Below, in pieces: positions 55,602 through 63,262 of a stretch of 64,000 bases of DNA. The position numbers were made by a program, and so were the translations under genes. The first letter of the stretch is position 1; every line of letters starts with the position of its first letter. The stretch is taken from NCBI GenBank assembly GCA_015659035.1, contig DQNS01000122.1:1-64000 (forward strand). Reading direction: 5' to 3'. The DNA comes from Acidobacteriota bacterium (GTDB lineage: Bacteria > Acidobacteriota > Vicinamibacteria > Vicinamibacterales > UBA8438). The notes under the pieces are model-generated. The model had not been told where the DNA came from. It made no database searches and saw only the letters and a program-made list of their open reading frames with translations.

Positions 55602-56494
55602 GCCCGTCTTCTCGCGGCGACTGGCGCCGACACGCTGACGCGCGCTGGCTTCGGCTTCCGATATGGCACGCGCGTGTGGCGATCGGTCGTGCCCAGACGC
55701 GCCTTGGCCATGTGCAGCACCGGGCGCTGCCGCCTCGGCGCCTGTACCGGCTCCTTCATCGCCGCGACGACCTGGCTCGGATTCAGGTCGCGGCCCAGCG
55801 TCTTGCGTAGCCGCTGCACCGCGCGCGCATGCAGCTGCGACACCCGCGATTCGTTCACCCCGATCTCGTTGCCGATCTGCTTCATCGTGACGTCGCCGTA
55901 GTAGTAGAGCCCGACCACCTTCCGCTCACGCCACGGCAGTGCCTTGATCGCGTCTCGGATGCGGATCGCGACCTCGTCTCGCTCGCACGCCTTCTCGGGG
56001 GTCGGCAGCTCGAGCGGCACCATCACCGGTGGCAGGTTGGCGGCGGCGACGTTGTCGATGGCCGCCAGCGGTGACGTCGACTCGATGGTGTTGATCCGGA
56101 CGATGGTCCGGCTCAGCCGGGCCTCGTCAGACCCCATGTGCTCGGCCAGATCCGCGAGCGACGGCTCGGAGCCTAGCTCGTGGCGCAGCTTCTCGCGCGC
56201 GGCTTCGAGCTCGCGCCGAACGCGCCGGATGCCACGGGGCCAGGCATCGCGACGCAGCGCATCGATCATCGCACCGCGAACGCGTCGTTCGGCAAAGGTT
56301 TCGAACTTGATCCCGCGTTTCTCGTCGAACCGGTGCGCGGCATCGATCAGCCCGATCACGCCGTCCTGCACGAGGTCCCCGAGGTCGATCGAGTGCGGCA
56401 TGGACGCCGCCATTCGGCGTGCGAGCGCCTCGACGAACGGCAGACCCTCGGTGACGCGGTCGTGATCCTTACGGTCGAGTACATGAGCTTTCAT
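55598..56494 (-). CDS. FliA/WhiG-type sigma factor (sigma-70 family)
   Basis: A 298-residue RNA polymerase sigma factor. Region 2 reads DLVQDGVIGLIDAAHRFDEK and FETFAERRVRGAMIDALRR, followed by region 3 and region 4 (LPWRERKVVGLYYYGDVTMK, then a helix-turn-helix EIGVNESRVSQLHARAVQRL). This is the sigma-28 subgroup. A basic, proline-rich tail of about 55 residues follows region 4. No flagellar gene is in the window. The start at 56494 matches the family length; the frame extending to 56587 adds an unlikely leader. Its stop lies inside a family A repeat. Confidence 0.92.
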   Translation of the reverse strand: MKAHVLDRKDHDRVTEGLPFVEALARRMAASMPHSIDLGDLVQDGVIGLIDAAHRFDEKRGIKFETFAERRVRGAMIDALRRDAWPRGIRRVRRELEAAREKLRHELGSEPSLADLAEHMGSDEARLSRTIVRINTIESTSPLAAIDNVAAANLPPVMVPLELPTPEKACERDEVAIRIRDAIKALPWRERKVVGLYYYGDVTMKQIGNEIGVNESRVSQLHARAVQRLRKTLGRDLNPSQVVAAMKEPVQAPRRQRPVLHMAKARLGTTDRHTRVPYRKPKPARVSVSAPVAARRRA

Positions 56495-56657
56495 GGTTGT
56501 CGTTGCCTCCGATGCCACCAGATATCGCAAGGGTGGTACCACAGGATAAGGGAACAAAAAGCGAACCCATATCGGAGCGCATGACAACTCATAAGATGTT
56601 TAATCGTATATAGATACAGATGTCTTGTGTGACCCAACCAAGAGTCGAGGAGAGAGT

Positions 56658-56717
56658 ATGGCGATTCAGACCGTCAACTATTTGACTCTAAAAGCAGACT
56701 ATTCGCCATATTTATGA
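56658..56717 (+). CDS. Possible 19-residue leader peptide
   Basis: ATG GCG... encodes MAIQTVNYLTLKADYSPYL and is preceded by GAGGAG with good spacing. It lies in an unusually AT-rich stretch (about 56585-56720) upstream of the sigma factor, on the opposite strand. The ends of the frame carry an inverted repeat (ATGGCGA / TCGCCAT). It could be a regulatory leader, a toxin-like peptide or chance. No family is recognised. Confidence 0.3.
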   Translation: MAIQTVNYLTLKADYSPYL

Positions 56718-56789
56718 CGCTCGTGCTAGGTGGTGTTGATCGCCTTCGCCAAGGCTTCGGCGAGAATTCCGGTGCCGGGAAATCACCGC

Positions 56790-57035
56790 CTACTTGTCCT
56801 GGCAGCGTTCCCGGATATGCCTGGCCGCACTGATCGCTTCAATGGCGCTCGTGACGATCTGTGCTGCGCGCGAGCAGTTGGCCTCGTCCTTCAGCTTCGC
56901 CTCGAGGAGCTCGGCGTTCGCCAGGATGATCCCGAGCTGGTTATTCAACCGATGGAAGAGGGCGCCGCAATCGGTCAGCTGCTCCATCTGGAATGGATCC
57001 GGTGGCACGTACGGAAACGGGATCTGGCTGCGCAT
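56790..57035 (-). CDS. Stand-alone histidine-kinase DHp-like mini protein
   Basis: An 81-residue protein consisting of little more than a helical hairpin: ALFHRLNNQLGIILANAELL followed by a second helix (AAQIVTSAIEAISAARHIRE). The first helix matches the H-box of NtrB-type kinases (HELNNPL...ILGNAELL), with the phosphorylatable His retained. No ATP-binding domain follows: the frame stops at 56790. It could be a phosphotransfer protein, a dimerisation inhibitor of a kinase, or a remnant. It is in a cluster with a hybrid kinase, a sigma factor and an NtrC-type regulator. Confidence 0.65.
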   Translation of the reverse strand: MRSQIPFPYVPPDPFQMEQLTDCGALFHRLNNQLGIILANAELLEAKLKDEANCSRAAQIVTSAIEAISAARHIRERCQDK

Positions 57036-57047
57036 CGCCTCAGCGCG

Positions 57048-57113
57048 TCTAGCAGTCCAGCCGGGATGCAGCGCCGGTCGAATGCAGCGGGACATTCACC
57101 ATGGGCTGGCAGC
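57048..57113. repeat. Inverted family C motifs
   Basis: TCTAGCAGTCCAGCCGGG at about 57047-57064 and ATTCACCATGGGCTGGCAG at about 57095-57113 are related to family C in opposite orientations, lying upstream of the mini-DHp gene. Confidence 0.4.
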
Positions 57114-57206
57114 GAAGCTCCGCCTCAAACCGACGAGTTCCCGGCCCCGGTGCGGGGGCTCCGCATCGCTGCCAGACCTTTTTTCACAGCCCCGCTACCC
57201 CGGGGG

Positions 57207-57275
57207 CTAGACATCTCCGGCGGCGACGAACAAATTGGCCCAAACGTGACGATCTGGTCCATAGGAGATGTCTAG
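57207..57275. repeat. Repeat family A, copy 4
   Basis: Perfect 12-bp ends CTAGACATCTCC / GGAGATGTCTAG enclose the shared core. The left flank CCCCGCTACCCCGGGGG matches the flanks of copies 2 and 3. It lies three bases from the stop of the HTH gene. Confidence 0.87.
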
Positions 57276-57278
57276 GCG

Positions 57279-57494
57279 TCAGTCTGCGCCGACGTGGAGA
57301 TGACTGGAGCCGGTCTCGGGCTCACGCCACAGGGTGTCGACGAAGATGCGGACCGAGCCGCCCGCCGTGCGTACGTACTCGACCTTGCCGCTGGCGATCC
57401 AGTTGTAGATCGTGCGTCGGCTCACACCGACCAGCTCACAGGCCTTCATGATCGAGATTGTTTTCCTATCGACTATCATCACTGGCGCTCGCAT
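57279..57494 (-). CDS. Excisionase-type HTH DNA-binding protein
   Basis: A 71-residue protein with a MerR/excisionase-like helix-turn-helix (TISIMKACELVGVSRRTIYN, then WIASGKVEYVRTAGGSVRIF with the wing that reads the operator). It is probably a small DNA-binding regulator rather than a phage excisionase, since no integrase or att site is nearby. The start is uncertain: 57494 or 57479. It is divergent from the NtrC-type gene and may control it through the palindrome at 57772-57789. Confidence 0.75.
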   Translation of the reverse strand: MRAPVMIVDRKTISIMKACELVGVSRRTIYNWIASGKVEYVRTAGGSVRIFVDTLWREPETGSSHLHVGAD

Positions 57495-57833
57495 CTGGCC
57501 GCCACGCTTCCTTGGCCCATCCGGTCCGCCTCCAACGTTTCTCTCCCGCAACGCGCTCGAAGAGTGGTATCGGCACCATGTGACAATGTCATTAGCAGGC
57601 TGGCCAAGAGTTTCAGCCTGCCGTGATCTGGGATCTGGGATCTGGGAATGATGGTGCCCGGAACCGGGGCGCGCCGACCAATCCCCAATCCCGCCCAAAT
57701 CCCCAAGAGCTTCTCTCGAATACACGGCGCCTACCCTTGTCCCCCGACACCCTTGACGCCCTCCCGGCGGGGTGTCAAAATGTTGACACTGGCAGTTCGT
57801 GTCCTGTCTCAGAAGCTCAGTGCGTAGGTTTCG
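57495..57833. other. Intergenic gap upstream of NtrC-type regulator
   Basis: No gene is seen. It holds a triple 7-bp tandem (GATCTGG x3, 57625-57645), a GC hairpin (TTGACGCCC...GGGGTGTCAA, ~57753-57778) and an 18-bp palindrome (57772-57789). No clear sigma-54 -24/-12 element is found. Confidence 0.55.
57772..57789. promoter_or_regulatory. Palindromic candidate operator
   Basis: GTGTCAA-AATG-TTGACAC, a perfect 7-bp inverted repeat 45 bp before the NtrC-type gene. The TTGACA inside it could also serve as a -35 element. The cognate protein is unknown; the adjacent HTH protein or the regulator itself are candidates. Confidence 0.45.
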
Positions 57834-59213
57834 ATGCCTGAAGAGGAAACACATCTGCTGCTGGTCGAGGACGAGGCACTCCTGCGGGAGGCGACCGCCG
57901 AGCGCCTGGCCGAGCACGGCTATCGCGTGGTACAGGTCGAGAGCGGCGAGGCTGCGGTCGAGCAACTGACCAACTTCGCGTTCGACGTCCTGCTCACCGA
58001 TCTGCGTCTGCCTGGCATCGACGGCACCGAGGTGCTCGCGGCGGCGCTCGAGCGCTACCCGGAGATCGTCTGCATCGTCGTGACCGGCTTCGGCACCGTC
58101 AAGGACGCCGTCGAGGCAATCAAACGGGGGGCCGCGGAGTTCATCACCAAACCGTTCCAGTTCGACCAGCTACTACACGTTCTTGCGGCGGCGCTCGAAC
58201 AGCGCCGGCTGCGCTCGGAGAACGCGTATCTGCGGTCACAACTGGAAGAGCGCTACCGGTTCGAAGGACTGGTCGGACGCAGTGCTCTCATGCGAGAACT
58301 GTTCGAGTTGCTCGAAACAGTGGCAGCGAGCGCCAGCACGGTACTGGTAAGCGGTGAGACCGGCACCGGGAAGGAGCTGGCGGCGAGGGCCATTCACCAC
58401 AATAGCCCCCGCCGAGCGCACCGGTTTGTCGCCCTGAACTGCAGCGCCGTGCCGGAAACACTGCTCGAGACGGAGCTCTTCGGGCACGTGCGCGGCGCGT
58501 TCACCGGCGCCGTCGCCACACGCCAGGGGAAGCTCGAGACCGCTCACCAGGGCACGCTCTTTCTCGACGAGGTCGGCACCATGAGCGCCGGCTTGCAGGC
58601 CAAACTGCTGCGGGTGTTGCAGGAGCGGGAGCTGGAGCGCCTGGGGGACACCCGAACGATCAAGATCGACGTACGGATCATCGCGGCAACCAACACGGAC
58701 CTGTCGCAGCTGGTCAGCGAGGGGCGGTTCCGTGAGGATCTGTTCTATCGGCTGAACGTCATCCCGATTTTTCTCCCGCCGTTGCGCGAGCGACGCGAGG
58801 ACATCCCGCTGCTCGTCCAGCACTTCGTCCATCGGCTGACACGCGAGCACGTGCCGCCCCGGAAGATCACGGTCACACAGGAGGCCATGCGTCGGATGAT
58901 GGCGTATACCTGGCCCGGCAACATCCGGCAGCTCGAGAACGCGGTCGAGCGCGCGCTCGCGCTGGGTCGCGACCGCACCCAGATCGATCTCCACGATCTG
59001 CCGCCCGAGCTGCAGAACGCGCCGGCGGGAGCTCAGCCGGTTACGGTGGTGTTGCCCGAGGGGGGACTCGATCTGCCGGCACACATCGCCGACACCGAGC
59101 GGCAGTTGATTCGGCAGGCGCTGGCCGCGACCGAGGGAAACAAGCAGCAGGCGGCCCGGCTGCTCGGACTGAAGCGGACGACGTTGGTGGAAAAAGCGCG
59201 GAGACTACTCTAA
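57834..59213 (+). CDS. NtrC-family sigma-54-dependent response regulator
   Basis: A 459-residue regulator. A receiver domain (~6-120, acceptor Asp in VLLTDLRLPGIDG) is followed by the AAA+ sigma-54 activator domain (Walker A SGETGTGKE, the GAFTGA loop that contacts sigma-54, Walker B TLFLDEVG) and a C-terminal Fis-type HTH (EGNKQQAARLLGLKRTTLVE). On phosphorylation it should activate sigma-54 promoters. The hybrid kinase at 53.9 kb is a candidate partner. Confidence 0.95.
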   Translation: MPEEETHLLLVEDEALLREATAERLAEHGYRVVQVESGEAAVEQLTNFAFDVLLTDLRLPGIDGTEVLAAALERYPEIVCIVVTGFGTVKDAVEAIKRGAAEFITKPFQFDQLLHVLAAALEQRRLRSENAYLRSQLEERYRFEGLVGRSALMRELFELLETVAASASTVLVSGETGTGKELAARAIHHNSPRRAHRFVALNCSAVPETLLETELFGHVRGAFTGAVATRQGKLETAHQGTLFLDEVGTMSAGLQAKLLRVLQERELERLGDTRTIKIDVRIIAATNTDLSQLVSEGRFREDLFYRLNVIPIFLPPLRERREDIPLLVQHFVHRLTREHVPPRKITVTQEAMRRMMAYTWPGNIRQLENAVERALALGRDRTQIDLHDLPPELQNAPAGAQPVTVVLPEGGLDLPAHIADTERQLIRQALAATEGNKQQAARLLGLKRTTLVEKARRLL

Positions 59214-59217
59214 CGCC

Positions 59218-59384
59218 CAAGAAGTCAGAAGTCAGAAGGAAACAGGAGGCTTCGCCAGCAGCAAGTCAGGGTTTCCCGCTGGTCGGTCCCCGAGGACGCC
59301 CTCGTATATTGAAGAAGCCGGGTCCGAAACGCCGTGGGGGCGGCCTCGAGTGGTCTTCTGACTTCTGCCTTCTGACTCCTAGGA
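59218..59384. repeat. Inverted pair of heptad arrays
   Basis: AGAAGTCAGAAGTCAGAAGG at about 59220-59239 and CTTCTGACTTCTGCCTTCTG at about 59355-59374 are inverted copies bracketing the gap between the convergent regulator and DUF1501 genes. The position fits a bidirectional terminator. Confidence 0.75.
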
Positions 59385-59388
59385 GTCG

Positions 59389-60648
59389 TTACGCAAACAG
59401 TCCCAGCGGCTCGAACGACCCCTTGAGTATCGACTCGGTGTCGCTGAACCCGAGCCACTCCGCGATCATCGTGGCGTAGACCCGGCGGAAGTCGGTCGTC
59501 ATCTTCAGGTTGCCGTCGTCCAGATCGGTCAAGCTCGGGTGCCGACCGTACAACCCGCCCTTGACACCGGCACCGATGACGAACATCGGTGTCGCGGTGC
59601 CGTGGTCGGTGCCGAGACTGGCGTTCTCCTCGACCCGCCGGCCGAACTCCGTGAACATCATGATGGCCACGTCGCTCGCCCGCCCGATCCGCTTCAGATC
59701 CTCGACAAACCCACGGACCGCGTCGGCGGTATAGGCGAGCAGCCGCGCGTGCGGGTCCGCCTGGTGCACGTGGGTGTCGAACGAGTTGCCCTGATAGCTG
59801 ACGTAATACAGACGGGTCGGCATCTCGGCGTTGATGAGCGCCGCCACGCGCCGCAGCTGCGGTGAGAGCCCGCCGATTCCGTAGTCGACCGGAGTGCTGT
59901 ACCCGGCCGCCGCCTCCCGGACGAACTGCGAGCTCTCAACGGCATTGGTCGCTGTCGCGGCCAGAAACTCGAGTGCAGGATTATCCAGTGAGGCGGGTCG
60001 CAGTCCTTCAATCGCCTGCTTTTCCGTGTCGGAGCCGACCCGGCGAAAGCTGCGCGGGTCGTTGAAGACGAGCGGCTGGTGGTTGCGGGCCCGCACCGCC
60101 AGCGACTGGCGGGTGCCGATGTTGACGATGATGTTGCCCTGCGCGTCGTGGTCGTAGACACCGTCGGCGACGCGCCCCAGCCAGCCGAGCGGCTCCCCGC
60201 CGTTCGGGACCCCGGTGTGCCAGTAGCCCATCGACGAGAAGTGCGACAGGCTGGGATTGTCATACCCGCAGCCGTGCACGACCCCCATCAGTCCGTCCTT
60301 GTACAGCCGCTCGAACCCGACCAGCGAGGGGTGGAACCCGAAGCCGTCGGCAATGGGGATCGCCGTGGTCGCCGGGATTCCGAGGTTGGGCCGGACCCGG
60401 TAGTACTCATCGTCCCCGGTTGGCACCACGGTGTTCAACCCGTCGTTCCCACCCGACAACTCCACCACCACGAGGATCCGCTCGCGATGCGCCTCTATGC
60501 TGGTGCCAGCCAGCGCCTGGGCCGTCAGCGCGGCCGTGGTCCGCTCGAGCAGCACAGGGAGCCCAGCCGCGACCCCGACCCCGTACAGCCCCTTTCGGAG
60601 AAAATCACGCCGCGAGCACCCGCAACCGGTGAGGTGACGAATAATCAT
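59389..60648 (-). CDS. DUF1501 family protein, Tat-exported
   Basis: A 419-residue protein with a Tat signal (CSRRDFLRKGLYGVGVAAGL) and the DUF1501 sulfatase-like fold: VVVELSGGNDGLNTVVP, SNSFDTH-like QGNSFDTHVHQADPHA, and FTEFGRRVEENASLGTDHGT, which would hold metal and active-site residues. The reaction is unknown. DUF1501 and DUF1800 genes travel as a pair in many bacteria, and here DUF1800 lies just upstream, separated by heptad repeats. Confidence 0.93.
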   Translation of the reverse strand: MIIRHLTGCGCSRRDFLRKGLYGVGVAAGLPVLLERTTAALTAQALAGTSIEAHRERILVVVELSGGNDGLNTVVPTGDDEYYRVRPNLGIPATTAIPIADGFGFHPSLVGFERLYKDGLMGVVHGCGYDNPSLSHFSSMGYWHTGVPNGGEPLGWLGRVADGVYDHDAQGNIIVNIGTRQSLAVRARNHQPLVFNDPRSFRRVGSDTEKQAIEGLRPASLDNPALEFLAATATNAVESSQFVREAAAGYSTPVDYGIGGLSPQLRRVAALINAEMPTRLYYVSYQGNSFDTHVHQADPHARLLAYTADAVRGFVEDLKRIGRASDVAIMMFTEFGRRVEENASLGTDHGTATPMFVIGAGVKGGLYGRHPSLTDLDDGNLKMTTDFRRVYATMIAEWLGFSDTESILKGSFEPLGLFA

Positions 60649-60660
60649 GGTCTGTCTCTC

Positions 60661-60776
60661 CTAGGAGACAGGAGACAGGAAACAGGAGGAAACCGGTGGC
60701 TAGCGCAACTTCTAGAAGCTGGCGGCAGCCCTCCAGTCTGCTCCTGTCTCCTGTCTCCTGACCCCTGTCTTCTCAT
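60661..60776. repeat. Inverted pair of heptad arrays
   Basis: GGAGACAGGAGACAGGAAAC at about 60664-60683 and CTCCTGTCTCCTGTCTCCTG at about 60741-60760 can form a long stem in the gap between the DUF1800 and DUF1501 genes, which are on the same strand and expected to be co-expressed. Confidence 0.8.
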
Positions 60777-60781
60777 TTGTC

Positions 60782-62647
60782 TTACGCCAACTGATACTCC
60801 GGTGCACTCAGCACCAGATAGAGCAGCGAACGAAGGGCGCGCTCCACCTGGGACGTGGACGTCGTCGGTATTCGATCATCGCCCAGATCACCCCGTAGAT
60901 GCTCCACGAGGACGGTTCGTGAATCGGGGCCGAGCGGAACACGGAGGAACCGCTGCACGAAGTGATCGACGACCTCCTCGACCGTCGTCGCGCGGGCGTC
61001 CTGGAGCATCTGGGCCAGATCGAGATCGGCGGTGCGTCGAAATACGAGGTTGAGCCGCTCGTAGGCCATCACGTAGCCCATATACCCACCATACCGCGTG
61101 TTGTAATCTTCGTCTCGGTCGGCGAGCATGCTCGACTCCGCATCGCCCTCCTGCGTCGCGGCGGTGATGTTCAAGCCCTGCTCGATGCGCTCTCCAACGC
61201 GCGCGTAGATACCCGGTAGCGCCCGATCGGGTGCCCAGAACCCGTCGGTGTTAGGCAAGAGCACATCGCGAAACAGATTACCGCGCTCAAGCAGCGAGGC
61301 CGGCGTGATCCAGGTTCGGCCACCAGCCCACCCGGCGACGTTCGGAGGGTTGAACAGGGTCTGGCCCAGCCGGGCGGTCAGTCGGCCGAAGTCGGGGATA
61401 GTCGGGAGCGCCGTCAGACCGAGCTTCCGATAGGTCGAGACCACCAGATGCACCGGGCTCTTGACCTGCGTGGCGTAGGATGCCGGGCTGTAGAAGTCTC
61501 GTGACAGGAAGACCCGGCGCAGCAACGGCTTGAGCTCGTATCCCGCGTCGCGGAACGTCGCGCCAAGCGCCACCCGGGTGCTGTCGTCGAGCTCCTCGCG
61601 GACAAAAAAGCGATACAACTTGGCCGAGATGTAGTCGGCGGTTACTGGGGTGTCGAGAATGATGTCGATGATGTCGTCACCGTTGAACGCGCCGGTTCGT
61701 CCCAGGAACGTCTTCTCGCCGTCGTCGTGGGTCGCCGGGTCGAACCGGAACTCGAGGACATCGTTGGTCCAGCCGGTAAAGGCGCGCGACGCTTCCCGAA
61801 TGTCCTGCTCGGTGTAGTTGCCCACCCCCATCGTGAACAGCTCGAGCAACTCGCGGCCAAAGTTCTCGTTCGGGTGTCCCTTGCGGTTCTCGCCGTTGTC
61901 TAGATACACCAGCATCGCCGGGTCCGTCAGAATCCCGGCCAGCAGGTCGCGGAAACTGCCGGCGGCGTTGGCGCGCAGCATCTCGTTTTGGCGCAGCATC
62001 ATCCGTGTGTCACGGACCTTGGTGTTGCCGGTCGCGAAATGCCCGTGCCAAAACAGCGTGAGCTTCTCCTGAAGTGGACGTCGCGTCACGAGCATCCGCT
62101 CGGCCCACCAGAGTGCGAGCCGCTGGGTCTCGATGGCATTCGAGCGCAACCCGTAGAAGAATTTGTTTACCACTGGTTGCAGACGGCGCCGCACGCCGTC
62201 CGGCAGCATGGCGACACCCATCGACGACCCGGTCTCACGCGCGATTCGCACCGCATCCGCCCGGCTCTTCGGGAACGGGTCCATGCCGGGGTCCCAGATC
62301 GGTGACGGATCGAACGCGGGTGTCGCGCTGTTGTCGACGGTGGTGTAGTTGACGAGCTCGTCGACCGCGGCGTCGGGGGTCATCGCCGCCAGCCGCTCGA
62401 TCTCGGCCGGGGTGGCGCCGAAGCCGGCCCGCTCTATCAGGTGCGCCGCCTTGTCGTAGTCCCAGTCGGCCACCGTGATGGGGGTCAGGTCGTTGACCCA
62501 TCCGGCTGGACCGGACCCGGCGGCGACGACCACTGCGGCACCCACCGCCAGCAGCAGCCCGCCACCAAGCAAGAGCGACAGCGGTCGGACCGCCGTCGAA
62601 CACCAACAGCAACCGAGATCGCCCGGGTCGTAGACGCGCCTGTTCAT
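60782..62647 (-). CDS. DUF1800 family protein
   Basis: A 621-residue exported protein. A membrane/signal segment (LLLGGGLLLAVGAAVVVAAG) is preceded by a short cysteine-containing leader. The DUF1800 body shows KAAHLIERAGFGATPAEIER, LFWHGHFATGNTKVRD, GRELLELFTMGVGNYTEQDI and NPPNVAGWAGGRTWI. Function is unknown; it pairs with DUF1501. The ATG at 62647 follows GGGAGG, which decides against the longer frame from 62740. Confidence 0.92.
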   Translation of the reverse strand: MNRRVYDPGDLGCCWCSTAVRPLSLLLGGGLLLAVGAAVVVAAGSGPAGWVNDLTPITVADWDYDKAAHLIERAGFGATPAEIERLAAMTPDAAVDELVNYTTVDNSATPAFDPSPIWDPGMDPFPKSRADAVRIARETGSSMGVAMLPDGVRRRLQPVVNKFFYGLRSNAIETQRLALWWAERMLVTRRPLQEKLTLFWHGHFATGNTKVRDTRMMLRQNEMLRANAAGSFRDLLAGILTDPAMLVYLDNGENRKGHPNENFGRELLELFTMGVGNYTEQDIREASRAFTGWTNDVLEFRFDPATHDDGEKTFLGRTGAFNGDDIIDIILDTPVTADYISAKLYRFFVREELDDSTRVALGATFRDAGYELKPLLRRVFLSRDFYSPASYATQVKSPVHLVVSTYRKLGLTALPTIPDFGRLTARLGQTLFNPPNVAGWAGGRTWITPASLLERGNLFRDVLLPNTDGFWAPDRALPGIYARVGERIEQGLNITAATQEGDAESSMLADRDEDYNTRYGGYMGYVMAYERLNLVFRRTADLDLAQMLQDARATTVEEVVDHFVQRFLRVPLGPDSRTVLVEHLRGDLGDDRIPTTSTSQVERALRSLLYLVLSAPEYQLA

Positions 62648-62719
62648 CACCGACCTCCCGGGAGGGACTGACGGGTATCCAGACGAGGATGATACGTCAA
62701 CGGAGGAGTCCAGCCAACC

Positions 62720-62743
62720 CACGTGCCGAGACCCCGGCACGTG
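62720..62743. promoter_or_regulatory. CACGTGCC inverted repeat upstream of DUF1800
   Basis: CACGTGCC and GGCACGTG, 8-bp perfect arms around an 8-bp spacer, 73 bp before the DUF1800 start. It could be an operator or a weak hairpin; no function is shown. Confidence 0.4.
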
Positions 62744-62746
62744 GCG

Positions 62747-62852
62747 GTTTTCCTGGCGAGGCGTTCGGCTGGCAAGGCGCGACGAGGGACCAGCCAGGCG
62801 GGCTGTGAGTGAGGAAGCAACGCCGTCCAGGCGGACGCCTCGCCAGGAAAAC
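62747..62852. repeat. Repeat family B, long palindromic copy
   Basis: A 106-bp element with perfect 18-bp inverted ends (GTTTTCCTGGCGAGGCGT / ACGCCTCGCCAGGAAAAC) and the core GGCAAGGCGCGACGAGGGAC. Its last base is the first base (on the plus strand) of the cupin gene's stop codon. Confidence 0.88.
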
Positions 62853-63211
62853 TAGTCGCGGTGGACCGTGTCGGGTGAGAACGCCGGAAGACAGACGGCT
62901 ACATACTCGGCGCCGCCCGGCTCTGGACTGCTGTAACGGACCCATTCGCCCGGCGTCGTGACGACCGCCTGCCCGGCCCGGACATCGACCAAGCCCGTCT
63001 CGTGCTCGACCCGTACCAGACCGCGGAGCACGATGGTGATCTCCTCGAACTCGGGCCGCTGCCCCGGCTCGACCCAGCCCTCAGGTGAGACCATCCGGGC
63101 AACGCTGACGCCGTCATGACCGCTGTTCACACGCCCGGCGTATTCCTCGATCCGCTTCGGGAGGTTGCCCGCCGCCTGGATGACGGTCGGGCTCGCGATA
63201 AGTCTGGGCAT
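62852..63211 (-). CDS. Cupin-domain protein
   Basis: A 119-residue single-domain cupin (PEFEEITIVLRGLVRVEHET, then AGQAVVTTPGEWVRY). The usual metal-binding histidines of motif 1 are mostly replaced (GQRPEFEE), so metal binding is doubtful. It may bind a sugar or small effector. Its TAG stop abuts a family B repeat. The dihydrouridine synthase gene ends 35 bp upstream on the same strand. Confidence 0.8.
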   Translation of the reverse strand: MPRLIASPTVIQAAGNLPKRIEEYAGRVNSGHDGVSVARMVSPEGWVEPGQRPEFEEITIVLRGLVRVEHETGLVDVRAGQAVVTTPGEWVRYSSPEPGGAEYVAVCLPAFSPDTVHRD

Positions 63212-63228
63212 AGGCGAATGCTCGAAGG

Positions 63229-63262
63229 AGAGGCAGGAGACAGAAGTCAGGAGGCAGAAGAA
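63229..63262. repeat. Heptad repeat array overlapping a gene end
   Basis: Units GGCAGGA, GACAGAA, GTCAGGA, GGCAGAA. The array contains the TGA stop of the dihydrouridine synthase frame (63249-63247) and encodes part of its C-terminal tail. Confidence 0.7.

Noticed and set aside
57279..57494. HTH protein as evidence of a prophage or integrative element
   Set aside because: No integrase, att duplication or phage gene is nearby. Excisionase-type HTH proteins are common as ordinary regulators.
59218..60776. Heptad arrays as CRISPR repeats
   Set aside because: Units are 7 bp with no unique spacers, vary in sequence, and no cas genes are present.
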